Part shown: positions 34,107 through 42,692 of the stretch, in pieces
Layout: every line of letters starts with the position of its first letter
Numbering within the stretch: position 1 is the stretch's first letter
DNA from: Clostridium tagluense
GTDB lineage: Bacteria; Bacillota; Clostridia; Clostridiales; Clostridiaceae
DNA length: 64,000 nucleotides
Reading direction: 5' to 3'
Assembly (NCBI RefSeq): GCF_003865095.1
Contig: NZ_BHYK01000015.1
Span: 50,915 to 114,914 of the forward strand
Notes under the pieces: generated by a model
The model's database searches: none
Seen by the model: the letters and a program-made list of their open reading frames with translations, nothing else
What the model was told of the DNA's origin: nothing
Position numbers and translations under genes: made by a program

Positions 34107-37100
34107 CTAAAAATTAATATTCCTTAAATCCTTTAAAAGTTCGTCTTCTATATAATCCTCAGTAAATATATAAAAATCTGGTGACGTAAACCTTACCGCC
34201 CCATCTTCTAGCGTTATATGTCTTAAACTTAAAGCTGCAGTGTCATTTAGATTTACAAATCCACAGTTTCTTGCTTCATCCTGGTTTGAATAAAGTTGTA
34301 TCTTATCTTTTAGATTGTTAGTTCCATATAATAGTGAAGAACTTGCTAAAATATCCATGGCTTCTCCACCTACTTTGTATTTGTCAAAGGTTCCTTTTAG
34401 ATTTTTTAATTTTATCCAATTATTCTTAGGGTTTTCATCAAAATTAAAGAAGGAAAAACCTTCAAATGCTTCATAATTTATAAGCTTGCCTGTATTTTGA
34501 ACTATTTCTGCTGTATGGCATAATACAGGTACTCCAGGTAGCATTAAATAATATTGATTTACATCTAAGCCTTTATAGTACTCATTGTTTTTTACATGAA
34601 GCTTTACTTTAATCCCTTGCCATTTATTTTTAAAATTATCTTCAATGGTTACAAAATCAGCTTGTATATTTTCTTCTAAAACTGATCTAAAGCTTAAATC
34701 TTCTGGAAGTGTACCTATTCCTCCAAACCATGGATTAAACCATGATTTTGGTCTTGGTGTTGGAAAAGAATTTTCAAGCCATTCATGATTATTGTATTTT
34801 AAAGAATATAGTGTATGGCTAAAAGTATCGCATGCTTTAATTTCCATAACACCGTTGCATGCGGAGTATACTCTATGGCCTTGCTCCTGAATTATTTTTA
34901 CATCACATAAATTATTTTTAATTTTAAATATCATTTTATTTTCTTCTGAATAAATATTGTCAGTATCTATTTCTAAATTTAAAATATCCCTATCAATATC
35001 TTGGCTTAAAGAAGGTGTAAATTCTGTTTCAAAAGTTTTCTCTTCCTTACTTACACTATTACTGATTTTCTCAAAATTCTTATTTTTAGAGCTTATAGAA
35101 TATTCACCATCTAAACAACAAGCTTCATACTGAGAAATTTTAACGGTAAAATCTTCTTTAACAAAAGGATTACCATCATTAACCATCATCCCAAGAGAAT
35201 TGCTTAGGACTATATTATTTGTATCACTTTTCTCTAAAGCAAAATTTCTAAAATCTTTCCAATCTCTAAAAGTATCTAATGCCATAAATACAGGTTTTGT
35301 AACCTTTTTCTCTTTAGCTTTCATTTTCCCAAGTTCATGTTCAAATACTACCTGCCATCCGTTTGATTTAGCTTGTAGCTCACTATTCCAGCATAATCCC
35401 AGGCTCTCTCCAGTATTTCTGGCATATATCCAGTTTTCTGTTAAATCCTCAAAATTAAAATCTTCTATCCATTCAGAGCTAGAATCTGTACTTTCAATAA
35501 ACTTGCCTTTTAGTGGCAAAATAGCCTTAGTAAGTTTCATAAATAAATTTTGAGATAAACAAATTTCGCTGGTTGTTTCATCCATTCCATCATTATAAAC
35601 TTCATAATGATGCTCTGCTATTCCATTTTGAGAAAGTTTTAATATAGACTCTATCCTTATATTTTTATAAGTTTCAGATACAAAGGTTGTTTTTAATACT
35701 ATTTTTTCATTTTCCTCATAATGTACTATCTCCCTCGGACTTGCATTTGAAAATTCTTCTGAAAAAGGTCTTCCTAGCATTGGATAGCATATATTACTGC
35801 CTCTCTCGTGTATTCCAAAGGCTTGTATTGATATTTTATTTTCTTCATTTAGCTTTGCTGAATACACTCCATTGATAGCTATATAGAATTCCTCTGTTTT
35901 TCCACCTAATCTTCCCTCTTTACCTTTTAAGGCTGATATTAATTCTTTTTTAAATACTACCTTTTTTCCATTTTCAAGCTTTGCTTTTACCTGAACTACT
36001 TCATTATAGAAATTAAAGTTATTTAAAATGTATTGGAGCTTTACAGATTTTCTTTCACTGGCTTCCATAGGTATGCTTAGGCTTTTATTTACAAATTTAA
36101 TATCCTTATTTTCTACAAGCTCTAATTCAAAAGTAACAGCTTGTTTATAATTATTTTTTATATCTAAATACATAACTGAATTTAGATTTTTATAACATTC
36201 TTTTCTTGGAACCTTTAGTGATAAACTCCCTGGATACTGAGCATCTACACCTATTTTAAATTCTACTTTCTTATCATTTATTAAAATCTCCGATACTACC
36301 GATGGGTAAGTATTAAATTGACCAACCTTTTTTTCAGGTTCATTAACTAAAAATTCACCTTCAATAATTTCTTTATCTATTACTTCAATTTCTGCGCTAA
36401 ATGAATATTTTATATTTTTATCATCTCTGCCCTTTACTTTAATATTCAAAGGCTTTTTAGATTTATTAATAACTTCATATTTAATCTTATACTTCCCACC
36501 TAATATAAGCTTTTGATCATCCATATTAGCCTTTATTAAATAATCCTCAGTTTCAATTAATGTAATACCTCGACTTTTATTTTCAAACTGTACTCTTAAG
36601 ATTTTTTCTTCTTTTCCCCAGAGGTATTCATAATAAATAAACTCATTTTCCTCTATACCATCTGGCTCCATATTTATAGTTCTTTTTAAGTCCTTGTACC
36701 AATGAACATTTTCAAAATACTCTTTAAATGCTAACCCATTTACTACTCCCGGTATAAAATTCATTAAATGTGTTGAATCATCTCTTTTTTCTAAGAAGAA
36801 TCCACATCTTTTATAAAGTGGAAGTGATTTTGTATTACCTGGCCATGTATAAAGGTCAATTCTTGGCCATGCTAGTTCTGTAGTTCTTTCTATAGATTTA
36901 CATACTAATGTTCTTCCAATTCCCGTACCGTGAAGGTCGTATCTTACATTTAAAAGTCTTACATAAAGTGTGTTATCATCATACTCATATTTAGATAGTC
37001 CACAATATCCTACTATTTCCTCCCCCTTAACTGCCAAATAAGTGTTTAAATCTGTGCTACTTTCATGTGATTTTAAAACACTTTCCTCTGTTTCCGTAGC

Positions 37101-37196
37101 CCAATTTCCATTCCACCCTTCCGAACTTTTTCTCCACATATCTGCAATAGCTTTTGCATAAGAATTGTTGTATTCTACTAATTTTAAATCTTCCAT
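34107..37196 (-). CDS. Large GNAT acetyltransferase fusion protein, 1029 residues
   Basis: The N-terminal domain (about 1-165) is a GNAT acetyltransferase: LKLVEYNNSYAKAIADMWRKS, then VGYCGLSKYEYDDNTLYVRLLNVRYDLHGTGIGRTLVCKSIE with the acetyl-CoA loop (HGTGIGR), and LYKRCGFFLEKR. The remaining 860 or so residues are rich in beta-strands with no signal peptide or membrane helix. They include two or more Ig-like segments (IKYEVINKSKKPLNIKVKG; MYLDIKNNYKQAVTFELEL) and a C-terminal part with NPWFGGIG that resembles a carbohydrate-enzyme beta-sandwich. That last reading is inference. I chose the ATG at 37194-37196 (GGGGGCAG before it). First gene of the minus-strand block; a palindromic repeat lies upstream. 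Confidence 0.82.
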   Translation of the reverse strand: MEDLKLVEYNNSYAKAIADMWRKSSEGWNGNWATETEESVLKSHESSTDLNTYLAVKGEEIVGYCGLSKYEYDDNTLYVRLLNVRYDLHGTGIGRTLVCKSIERTTELAWPRIDLYTWPGNTKSLPLYKRCGFFLEKRDDSTHLMNFIPGVVNGLAFKEYFENVHWYKDLKRTINMEPDGIEENEFIYYEYLWGKEEKILRVQFENKSRGITLIETEDYLIKANMDDQKLILGGKYKIKYEVINKSKKPLNIKVKGRDDKNIKYSFSAEIEVIDKEIIEGEFLVNEPEKKVGQFNTYPSVVSEILINDKKVEFKIGVDAQYPGSLSLKVPRKECYKNLNSVMYLDIKNNYKQAVTFELELVENKDIKFVNKSLSIPMEASERKSVKLQYILNNFNFYNEVVQVKAKLENGKKVVFKKELISALKGKEGRLGGKTEEFYIAINGVYSAKLNEENKISIQAFGIHERGSNICYPMLGRPFSEEFSNASPREIVHYEENEKIVLKTTFVSETYKNIRIESILKLSQNGIAEHHYEVYNDGMDETTSEICLSQNLFMKLTKAILPLKGKFIESTDSSSEWIEDFNFEDLTENWIYARNTGESLGLCWNSELQAKSNGWQVVFEHELGKMKAKEKKVTKPVFMALDTFRDWKDFRNFALEKSDTNNIVLSNSLGMMVNDGNPFVKEDFTVKISQYEACCLDGEYSISSKNKNFEKISNSVSKEEKTFETEFTPSLSQDIDRDILNLEIDTDNIYSEENKMIFKIKNNLCDVKIIQEQGHRVYSACNGVMEIKACDTFSHTLYSLKYNNHEWLENSFPTPRPKSWFNPWFGGIGTLPEDLSFRSVLEENIQADFVTIEDNFKNKWQGIKVKLHVKNNEYYKGLDVNQYYLMLPGVPVLCHTAEIVQNTGKLINYEAFEGFSFFNFDENPKNNWIKLKNLKGTFDKYKVGGEAMDILASSSLLYGTNNLKDKIQLYSNQDEARNCGFVNLNDTAALSLRHITLEDGAVRFTSPDFYIFTEDYIEDELLKDLRNINF

Positions 37197-37235
37197 TTTT
37201 ATCTGCCCCCATTCTATTCTATTTCTATTTTCAGT

Positions 37236-37330
37236 GGGGACAGTTAACAACTTATTATACTTATTTACAAAGTTTTTGCTTTTAAGAACCGCCCCTTAAT
37301 TGAAAACTTAATAAAGTTGTTAACCGTCCC
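37236..37330. repeat. 95-bp palindromic repeat with GGGACAGTTAACAAC ends
   Basis: Left arm GGGGACAGTTAACAACTTAT (from 37236) and right arm ATAAAGTTGTTAACCGTCCC (to 37330) are inverted copies. A further lone end (TTAACTGTCCCC) lies at 37391-37402. Related copies occur at 30679 and 59895. MITE-like; no transposase seen. Confidence 0.75.
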
Positions 37331-37550
37331 AGGTTATTTACTCACCCTCATTAACAAAATACTTCCCAATAGAATTTTCTTTATTATTTCTTAACTGTCC
37401 CCTTTCAAAAAATTAAGGACATAGATGAACATACATTCATCTACATCCTTTTAATACCTCACCTAAAGTGCCGGAATTCCATTATTATATATGCTTTCAT
37501 CCAATTTTCTTTACTATGGATAAATATCTAACATATATATTAATTTAAAA

Positions 37551-37582
37551 TAAAAAGCTATGTTGTCAAAAACAACACAGCT
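37551..37582 (-). terminator. Terminator of the orphan transcription unit
   Basis: On the minus strand AGCTGTGTTGT and ACAACATAGCT form an 11-bp stem with one mismatch and a short loop, followed by TTTTTA. Confidence 0.75.
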
Positions 37583-37999
37583 CTAATTTCAAATTATTAT
37601 TAAGCAAGATAACGCTAAGCTGTAATTACTTTTTATAAATCTAACATTAAAGTAGAAACATACTTCCTAGCACTTTTATAACTTACTGTAATATTAACGA
37701 AAATCAAAGAATTGTAATTGATGTTGTTCAATCAATATATTTAAAATTCTAAAATCCACAGCAAATAAACCTAAACTATTAAAAATATAATCTTTAACAT
37801 TATAGATTACTATATACTTTGAGTATTTCAAATAAACCTAAAATATAGATTTTATAAAAACACTTATACCTATAGTATTTCTGCTATGATTTTACTGTTA
37901 AATTTTAAATTTATTATAATTGTAACAACATAATAATCATTCTTCAGTTCCCCTTTCATAGTAATTTTTTGAATATACCGACTCTGTTAAACTGTCGAT
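37583..37999 (-). ncRNA. Putative ~450-nt small RNA or short-peptide transcript
   Basis: The stretch is bounded by a near-consensus promoter and a terminator. Its 5' end can form a hairpin (ATATATCGAC ... GTCGGTATAT, about 37971-38003). Two short overlapping frames exist near the 5' end: an 8-codon one (MIIMLLQL) with a ribosome site AAAGGGG, and a 29-codon one (MKGELKNDYYVVTIIINLK...) with none. No longer frame is present. It may be a regulatory RNA, a small-peptide mRNA, or the shell of a decayed gene. Confidence 0.4.
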
Positions 38000-38005
38000 A
38001 TATTG

Positions 38006-38034
38006 ATTATATTGTACATTTTCCCATTAGTCAA
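38006..38034 (-). promoter_or_regulatory. Near-consensus vegetative promoter
   Basis: Minus strand: TTGACT (38029-38034), 17-nt spacer, TATAAT (38006-38011). Only one mismatch from the sigma-A consensus. No recognisable gene lies downstream before the terminator at 37551. Confidence 0.75.
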
Positions 38035-38162
38035 TGTTTTTATAAATATAATTTTCTGAACTTTCTATCAAATTATAAATTTGGATGCTATATTTAAATA
38101 ATTAATAGCGTTTTAATTTTAATTTAGATTAACATTCATACTTAAGAAAATAATCTTGTTCA

Positions 38163-38193
38163 AAATAAAAAAAGACACCTACATAAGTGTCTT
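38163..38193 (-). terminator. Terminator of the coiled-coil protein gene
   Basis: Minus strand AAGACAC and GTGTCTT arms with an 8-nt loop, followed by seven T. It lies 14 nt after the stop at 38207. Confidence 0.85.
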
Positions 38194-38206
38194 CATATAT
38201 CATTTA

Positions 38207-38548
38207 CTATTTTGCACATTTTAGATATGCAATATCTGTTATATTCTTTCCTGTAGCAAGTTCTACAAAATTTAAGTCTTTAGCAATTATATCTATTTTT
38301 AAATTAGTTTCTTTTATTTCAGCCTTAAGTTCACCAGAGATATTTACAACTTGATGCGTTAAATTATCTATATCCGCTTTGTGAAATTCTGCAACGACTT
38401 TTAGTGAATTAAGTATTTCACCATGTTCTTTTAGCTGAATTTTGATTAATCTCATATCACCCTGCATGTTTTGCATATCACCCTGCATGCTTTGCATATC
38501 GCCTTGCATTTGTCCTAATATCTTTAATATTTTATCTTCATTATTCAT
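38207..38548 (-). CDS. Coiled-coil protein with MQGDMQ heptad repeats
   Basis: 113 residues, soluble, no signal peptide. The N-terminal part repeats the heptad MQGDMQS / MQGDMQN / MQGDMRL, encoded by near-identical 21-bp DNA units (about 38455-38520). The rest continues with heptad-like spacing (IKIQLKEHGEILNSLKVVAEFHKADIDNLTHQV) to about residue 95. Such short coiled-coil proteins are common in clostridia without known function. Its own terminator follows. The 21-bp units make the repeat number likely to vary between strains. Confidence 0.75.
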   Translation of the reverse strand: MNNEDKILKILGQMQGDMQSMQGDMQNMQGDMRLIKIQLKEHGEILNSLKVVAEFHKADIDNLTHQVVNISGELKAEIKETNLKIDIIAKDLNFVELATGKNITDIAYLKCAK

Positions 38549-38822
38549 TATATCAACTCCTTTTTACTTACTCAGTTTGGTCTTATTATAGAAACTCTAA
38601 TTACTTACACTATATTTATAGTATTTCAAGTTATTCTTAAAAGTAAAAACCATCATACTATTATAAATTCTATCTAATTTAAATCGTTAGATTACTTACA
38701 AATTAATTTCAATATCTATGATTATTCTAACAGAAATAAATTCTAAGGTAAAGTGGTATATTAATACATTTTTTTACATGACTTATTTATTAGTTCAGAT
38801 ATCAGAAAAAGTGTCCACATAC

Positions 38823-39344
38823 CTACTTAGCTAAATGCAAGCCACTTCTTTCTAATATTGGTTTAATAACAATTGCTAAAGGTATAGCTATGGCAACTCC
38901 TAGTCCCGTTGTTATTAAAGATGATACCATTTTCACTACTGCAACCTTAAAGCCTACAAATACAAACCAGTTAACAATAAAATATCCAAGTAATGATACT
39001 ACTCCACCAGCTATAAAACCAATAACGTTTTGTGTTATACTTCTGCCTTCTTTTCCTCTTGCAAAAGCAATGCTTCCTGCTGTATATCCCGTTAATCCTT
39101 TTATTATTAATGTAGGTAAAACCCAAGCTATATAAGCAGGATTTGTTGCATCAAATAATGCACATCCAATGCCTCCTGCAAAAGCTGCATCCTTACCAAT
39201 TATAACTGCTGTAAGAAATATAACTGTTGTTCCTAAATGAACCATTGTGGGACTTCCACTTACATTTATAGGAATATGTAACCAAGTTCCTATAAAACAT
39301 AATGCTGCAAAAAGCCCACAAAGTACTACTCTTTTAACTTTCAT
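38823..39344 (-). CDS. ECF transporter S component (vitamin or precursor uptake)
   Basis: 173 residues with six hydrophobic segments. The N-terminus (KRVVLCGLFAALCFIGTWLHIP) has the A-x-x-x-A-like helix 1 pattern used for docking to the EcfT subunit. The family resembles the ECF_ribofla_trS/BioY-type S components; the vitamin cannot be named. No riboswitch is visible in the short leader. A promoter lies at 39390-39417. The energising EcfA/EcfT genes are not in the window, as usual for stand-alone S components. Confidence 0.85.
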   Translation of the reverse strand: MKVKRVVLCGLFAALCFIGTWLHIPINVSGSPTMVHLGTTVIFLTAVIIGKDAAFAGGIGCALFDATNPAYIAWVLPTLIIKGLTGYTAGSIAFARGKEGRSITQNVIGFIAGGVVSLLGYFIVNWFVFVGFKVAVVKMVSSLITTGLGVAIAIPLAIVIKPILERSGLHLAK

Positions 39345-39389
39345 AAATTATCCCCCTCTTACCTGTTGTTGTAATTATTTACAATATTT

Positions 39390-39417
39390 ATTATACTAGT
39401 AAACTTATATCAGTCAA
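39390..39417 (-). promoter_or_regulatory. Promoter of the ECF S-component gene
   Basis: Minus strand TTGACT (39412-39417), 16-nt spacer, TATAAT (39390-39395), about 45 nt before the start codon. Confidence 0.65.
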
Positions 39418-39451
39418 ATGTATGGGTACATCCTTTAATTTGCTTTTTAAT

Positions 39452-39499
39452 ATATAAAAAGCCATTAGATAAGTATCATACTTATCTAATGGCTTTTCA
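39452..39499 (-). terminator. Terminator of the PTS gene
   Basis: Perfect 18-bp arms AAAAGCCATTAGATAAGT and complement with a 5-nt loop, 35 nt after the stop at 39534; the minus-strand side ends in TTTTATATA. Confidence 0.88.
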
Positions 39500-39533
39500 T
39501 GTTAAAATCTATTAGCAGTTAAGGACATACATA

Positions 39534-41066
39534 TTATTTATCTAAACCCTTAGCTATAACTTCTTTAATTTCTGTTTTTATATGCTCTGCTCTTGTTCCA
39601 AATATTGCTTGAACACTGTCTCCAACTTCAAGCACACCAGCAGCTCCTAATTTCTTAAGTTCCGCTTTATCAACATTTTTAGAATCCACAACACTTACAC
39701 GTAAACGAGTAATGCAGGCATCTAAATTTGTGATATTTTCTTTTCCACCTAACGCTTTTAATACTGCTATTGCGTGTTCTTGACCTTTAAGATTAGTTTT
39801 TGAAGTACTTGCATCTTGCTGCTCATCTACTTCACGACCTGGGGTTTTAAGGTTCCATTTTCTTATAGCAAAACGGAATCCAAAGTAGTAAAGTGCTGCA
39901 AATACTAAACCTACAGGGATTACTAGCCACCAAGCTGTTCTATTTGGAATTACACCAAATAGTAAGTAATCTATAAGTCCACCTGAGAAAGTCATTCCTA
40001 TTTTAACATTTAAAAGTTGCATTGTCATAAAGGATAATCCTGCAAATACACAATGAATTCCAAATAATACTGGTGCTACGAATAAGAATGAGAATTCAAT
40101 TGGTTCTGTAATACCTGTTAAGAAAGAAGTTAAAGCTGCAGATATCATAATACCAGCTACAATTTTTTTCTTTTCAGGTTTTGCTTCATGAATCATTGCA
40201 AGTGCTGCTGCTGGAAGTCCAAACATCATAAATGGGAATTTACCAGCCATAAATGTACCTGCTGTAAACTTTACACCATCTTTTAACTGAGCCATAAATA
40301 TGGCTTGATCTCCATTAACCACTTGACCAGCTTTGTTTATATACTCACCAAATTGATACCAAAATGGATTATAGAAAATATGATGTAATCCAAAAGGAAT
40401 TAATGATCTTTCTATTACTCCAAATACAAAAGCTGATAATGTTGGATTAGCCTCAATCATACTTTTTGAAAATACATTTAAGCCATGTTGGATTGGAGGC
40501 CAAACGAAACTCATTGCAATACCTATTCCAATAGCCGTTACTGCTGTAACAATAGGTACAAATCTCTTACCTGAAAAGAACCCTAGATAAGAAGGTAATT
40601 CAATGTTATAATATTTTTTATATAATTGCGCCGCTACAATACCTATTATAATACCACCAAATACTCCCGTTTGAAGTGTTGGTATACCTAATACGCTTGC
40701 AAATTGTGGATGTGTTCTGTTTATGAGCTCTGGAGTAACTCCAGCAACAATACCTAGTGTTTTGTTCATTATTAAGAAACCAACTATTGCTGCAAGTCCT
40801 GCAACTCCTTCGCCCTCAGCGAGTCCTACTGCAACTCCTACTGCAAATAATAATGCAAGGTTACCAAAAATAACATCCCCTGATTGTTCCATGATTTTAG
40901 CTACCATTTGGAACCAACCAGCATTAAATATTGGAGCATTTACTAAGAACTGTTCACTTTGAAACATGTTACCAAATCCAAGTAGTAATCCTGCCGCTGG
41001 TAAAAGTGCTACCGGTAGCATTAAAGCTTTTCCTACCTTTTGTAAAACACCAAAAGCTTTTTTCAT
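39534..41066 (-). CDS. ptsG: PTS glucose/GlcNAc-family EIICB component
   Basis: 510 residues. The EIIC membrane domain (about 1-400) begins [24 protein letters not shown] and contains [20 protein letters not shown] and [18 protein letters not shown], blocks of the glucose/GlcNAc family. A linker leads to the EIIB domain with the phosphorylated cysteine in [13 protein letters not shown]. No EIIA domain is present. The leader carries a GlcT-type antiterminator site and a terminator, and a glcT gene lies 15 kb away. Glucose is the best guess; GlcNAc is possible given the nag genes. Confidence 0.92.
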   Translation of the reverse strand: MKKAFGVLQKVGKALMLPVALLPAAGLLLGFGNMFQSEQFLVNAPIFNAGWFQMVAKIMEQSGDVIFGNLALLFAVGVAVGLAEGEGVAGLAAIVGFLIMNKTLGIVAGVTPELINRTHPQFASVLGIPTLQTGVFGGIIIGIVAAQLYKKYYNIELPSYLGFFSGKRFVPIVTAVTAIGIGIAMSFVWPPIQHGLNVFSKSMIEANPTLSAFVFGVIERSLIPFGLHHIFYNPFWYQFGEYINKAGQVVNGDQAIFMAQLKDGVKFTAGTFMAGKFPFMMFGLPAAALAMIHEAKPEKKKIVAGIMISAALTSFLTGITEPIEFSFLFVAPVLFGIHCVFAGLSFMTMQLLNVKIGMTFSGGLIDYLLFGVIPNRTAWWLVIPVGLVFAALYYFGFRFAIRKWNLKTPGREVDEQQDASTSKTNLKGQEHAIAVLKALGGKENITNLDACITRLRVSVVDSKNVDKAELKKLGAAGVLEVGDSVQAIFGTRAEHIKTEIKEVIAKGLDK

Positions 41067-41100
41067 TTATATTCCCCTCTCCTTTGTGGCATGTTAGCAA

Positions 41101-41170
41101 AAATAAAAGGCATAAGCAAAGTCATATCAATAGCTTTAGCTATTAAACTATAATGACTTATGCTCATGCC
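41101..41170 (-). terminator. Leader terminator of ptsG (attenuator)
   Basis: On the minus strand GGCATGAGCATAAGTCAT pairs with ATGACTTTGCTTATGCC across an AT-rich middle, and TTTTATTTTT follows. Its 5' arm overlaps the antiterminator site. Confidence 0.85.
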
Positions 41171-41190
41171 TGATGATATCAGTAACACGC
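41161..41190 (-). promoter_or_regulatory. RAT site for a GlcT-type antiterminator
   Basis: Minus strand TGTTACTGATATCATCAGGC followed by ATGAGCA. The TGTTACTGAT...ATCAGGCA pattern is that of ribonucleic antiterminator hairpins bound by GlcT in the ptsG leader of B. subtilis. It overlaps the first arm of the terminator, so the two folds exclude each other. Confidence 0.85.
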
Positions 41191-41195
41191 AAATT

Positions 41196-41224
41196 TAATT
41201 ATTAAATTAATTTTCCACTGTAAA
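41196..41224 (-). promoter_or_regulatory. Probable ptsG promoter
   Basis: Minus strand TTTACA (41219-41224), 17-nt spacer, TAATTA (41196-41201). This would start the transcript near 41189, right at the antiterminator site. Confidence 0.5.
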
Positions 41225-41248
41225 CTTTTACATTTAATTACACATCAT

Positions 41249-41270
41249 AATTAATATGTACATATTAATT
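41249..41270. promoter_or_regulatory. Perfect 22-bp palindrome upstream of ptsG
   Basis: The 22 bp read the same on both strands around ATATGTACATAT, about 25 bp upstream of the predicted -35. Candidate operator. Confidence 0.45.
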
Positions 41271-41519
41271 ACTTACTATATACATATTATCATGTATTAT
41301 TACTTTTTTCAACATTTTTTTATGATTTTCTAAAATATTTTTTAATCTTCTTAATATTGTTATTATTCTTTCTATTAAGCTTTTAATTTCCTTGGCATGT
41401 ATTTGTTTGCCAATCAAATACCCTTGAATTGCATAACTTTTTAATTCCTTTAAAATAATGAATTGCTCTATATCTTCAACACCTTCTATCACAACTTTTA
41501 TATTTATACTTTGTGCCAT
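41265..41519 (-). pseudogene. C-terminal remnant of an EAL-domain protein
   Basis: The fragment MAQSINIKVVIEGVEDIEQFIILKELKSYAIQGYLIGKQI matches the last third of EAL cyclic-di-GMP phosphodiesterases (xAxxLxIKVVAEGVETxEQ...xxxQGYLxxKP). The catalytic EAL, NFG and DDFG regions are absent. Upstream the same frame continues a little (KAIIA) and then meets a stop. It has no ribosome site and cannot be an active enzyme. Confidence 0.75.
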
Positions 41520-41603
41520 TGCAATTATGGCTTTATAATTGCAATTTTTTGTGTACCTTCAGCAATGTTTATAATTAGCGACCTATCTATCTAAAGTGCA
41601 TAT

Positions 41604-41645
41604 AAAAAGGTTAACAAAATATCACTATATTTTATTAACCTTTTT
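41604..41645 (-). terminator. Terminator of the sigma/anti-sigma operon
   Basis: AAAAAGGTTAA...CAAAATAT and TATATTTTATTAACCTTTTT form a long stem with a 3-nt loop, about 28 nt after the stop at 41673. Confidence 0.85.
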
Positions 41646-41672
41646 ACATATTCCAATATGCTTTATTTAATT

Positions 41673-42692
41673 TTAAAATACAATATAATATGCAATATTA
41701 ATCAGTTCTGCCCATGGTGTATTTCCATCAATACTGTACTTTTTACCCTCCTTTTCCCAAAATAACTTAACATAAGGTAGTTCCTTATTATCAATGCTTG
41801 GTTGTAAAATATATTTAACTGAAATTTTATTTACATTTATAATCATAACATTTTCCTCTGCTACTTTTGATTCTAGACCACTATTTTTTATGTTTTTATA
41901 CTCAGTTATCTTAAAGTACTGAGAATTATTGCTATAAATAATTTCATATAATTCGCATGAATCATCATATTTCTCTGGTATTAAAATCTTTTCCATTACA
42001 AAATCTTTAGGTATATAAACCGGAGTTTTTATACTTTCTCCAAAAATATTTTTTGCTTGCTGAAGAGATAGTGTTTTCATTTTAGTTTCTTCATTGAATT
42101 TAAAATCACTTTTCTTTTGTAATACTACAGATTTATCTTTATTATCCTCAACTATCAATTTTTCACTATCAACTATAACTTCATTTGTGGCAATAATAGT
42201 ATCTTTTTCCTTTTTATCATCCGGCACTGCACTTTCTATTTTAAACGGTATTACAGGCTTCTCATTTAAAATAATTGTTTGTTTTTCCTGCTTCTCTTGG
42301 TTAGTATTCTTATTAACTACCTTTTTATTTTCTTCCACTATTTTACTAGGTTTGTCCTCAGTAATCTTATCTTCATTAATTTTAGTTTTATCTTTAATCA
42401 TTACTGTATCTTCATATGGCTCTTTTAATATTTTAATTTCTTGATTTCTAGTATTCATAGTTATTTCTTCATTTTTCATTAAATTGTTTTTATTATATAT
42501 AGGGTATATTATAAATCCCATAAATAAACAGGCTACCATGGTTAAAGTCATTGGAATAAAGGCTTTGTTTGTTGATCTTCTACTGTTTTTATCCAATTTT
42601 TCTAGTGTCTTTAACTTTAGTTCTTCACTTACTTTTATATCCTTTAATTCTATATTAAATATATCTCTTATTTCATCTAAATTATCCCTCAT
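41673..42692 (-). CDS. Membrane anti-sigma factor with C-terminal DUF4367 domain
   Basis: 339 residues. A cytosolic N-terminal part (MRDNLDEIRDIFNIELKDIKVSEELKLKTLEKL), one membrane helix at about 48-66 (FIPMTLTMVACLFMGFIIYPI), a long charged low-complexity extracellular linker rich in K/E/D/N/T (about 70-225), and a C-terminal DUF4367-like domain (LSLQQAKNIFGESIKTPVYIPKDF...). The start ATG (42690-42692) overlaps the last codons of the sigma gene by 11 bp and is preceded by GGGAGG. Tight coupling to an ECF sigma gene indicates an anti-sigma role. No zinc-binding anti-sigma motif is visible. Confidence 0.85.
   Translation of the reverse strand: MRDNLDEIRDIFNIELKDIKVSEELKLKTLEKLDKNSRRSTNKAFIPMTLTMVACLFMGFIIYPIYNKNNLMKNEEITMNTRNQEIKILKEPYEDTVMIKDKTKINEDKITEDKPSKIVEENKKVVNKNTNQEKQEKQTIILNEKPVIPFKIESAVPDDKKEKDTIIATNEVIVDSEKLIVEDNKDKSVVLQKKSDFKFNEETKMKTLSLQQAKNIFGESIKTPVYIPKDFVMEKILIPEKYDDSCELYEIIYSNNSQYFKITEYKNIKNSGLESKVAEENVMIINVNKISVKYILQPSIDNKELPYVKLFWEKEGKKYSIDGNTPWAELINIAYYIVF

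Larger units (their letters stand above)
37403..38206. other. Gene-poor region holding an isolated transcription unit
   Basis: No frame of 60 codons or more looks real. The region contains a minus-strand promoter (38006-38034), a terminator (37551-37582) and the terminator of the next gene (38163-38193). The short frames inside are described with the putative RNA. Confidence 0.6.
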
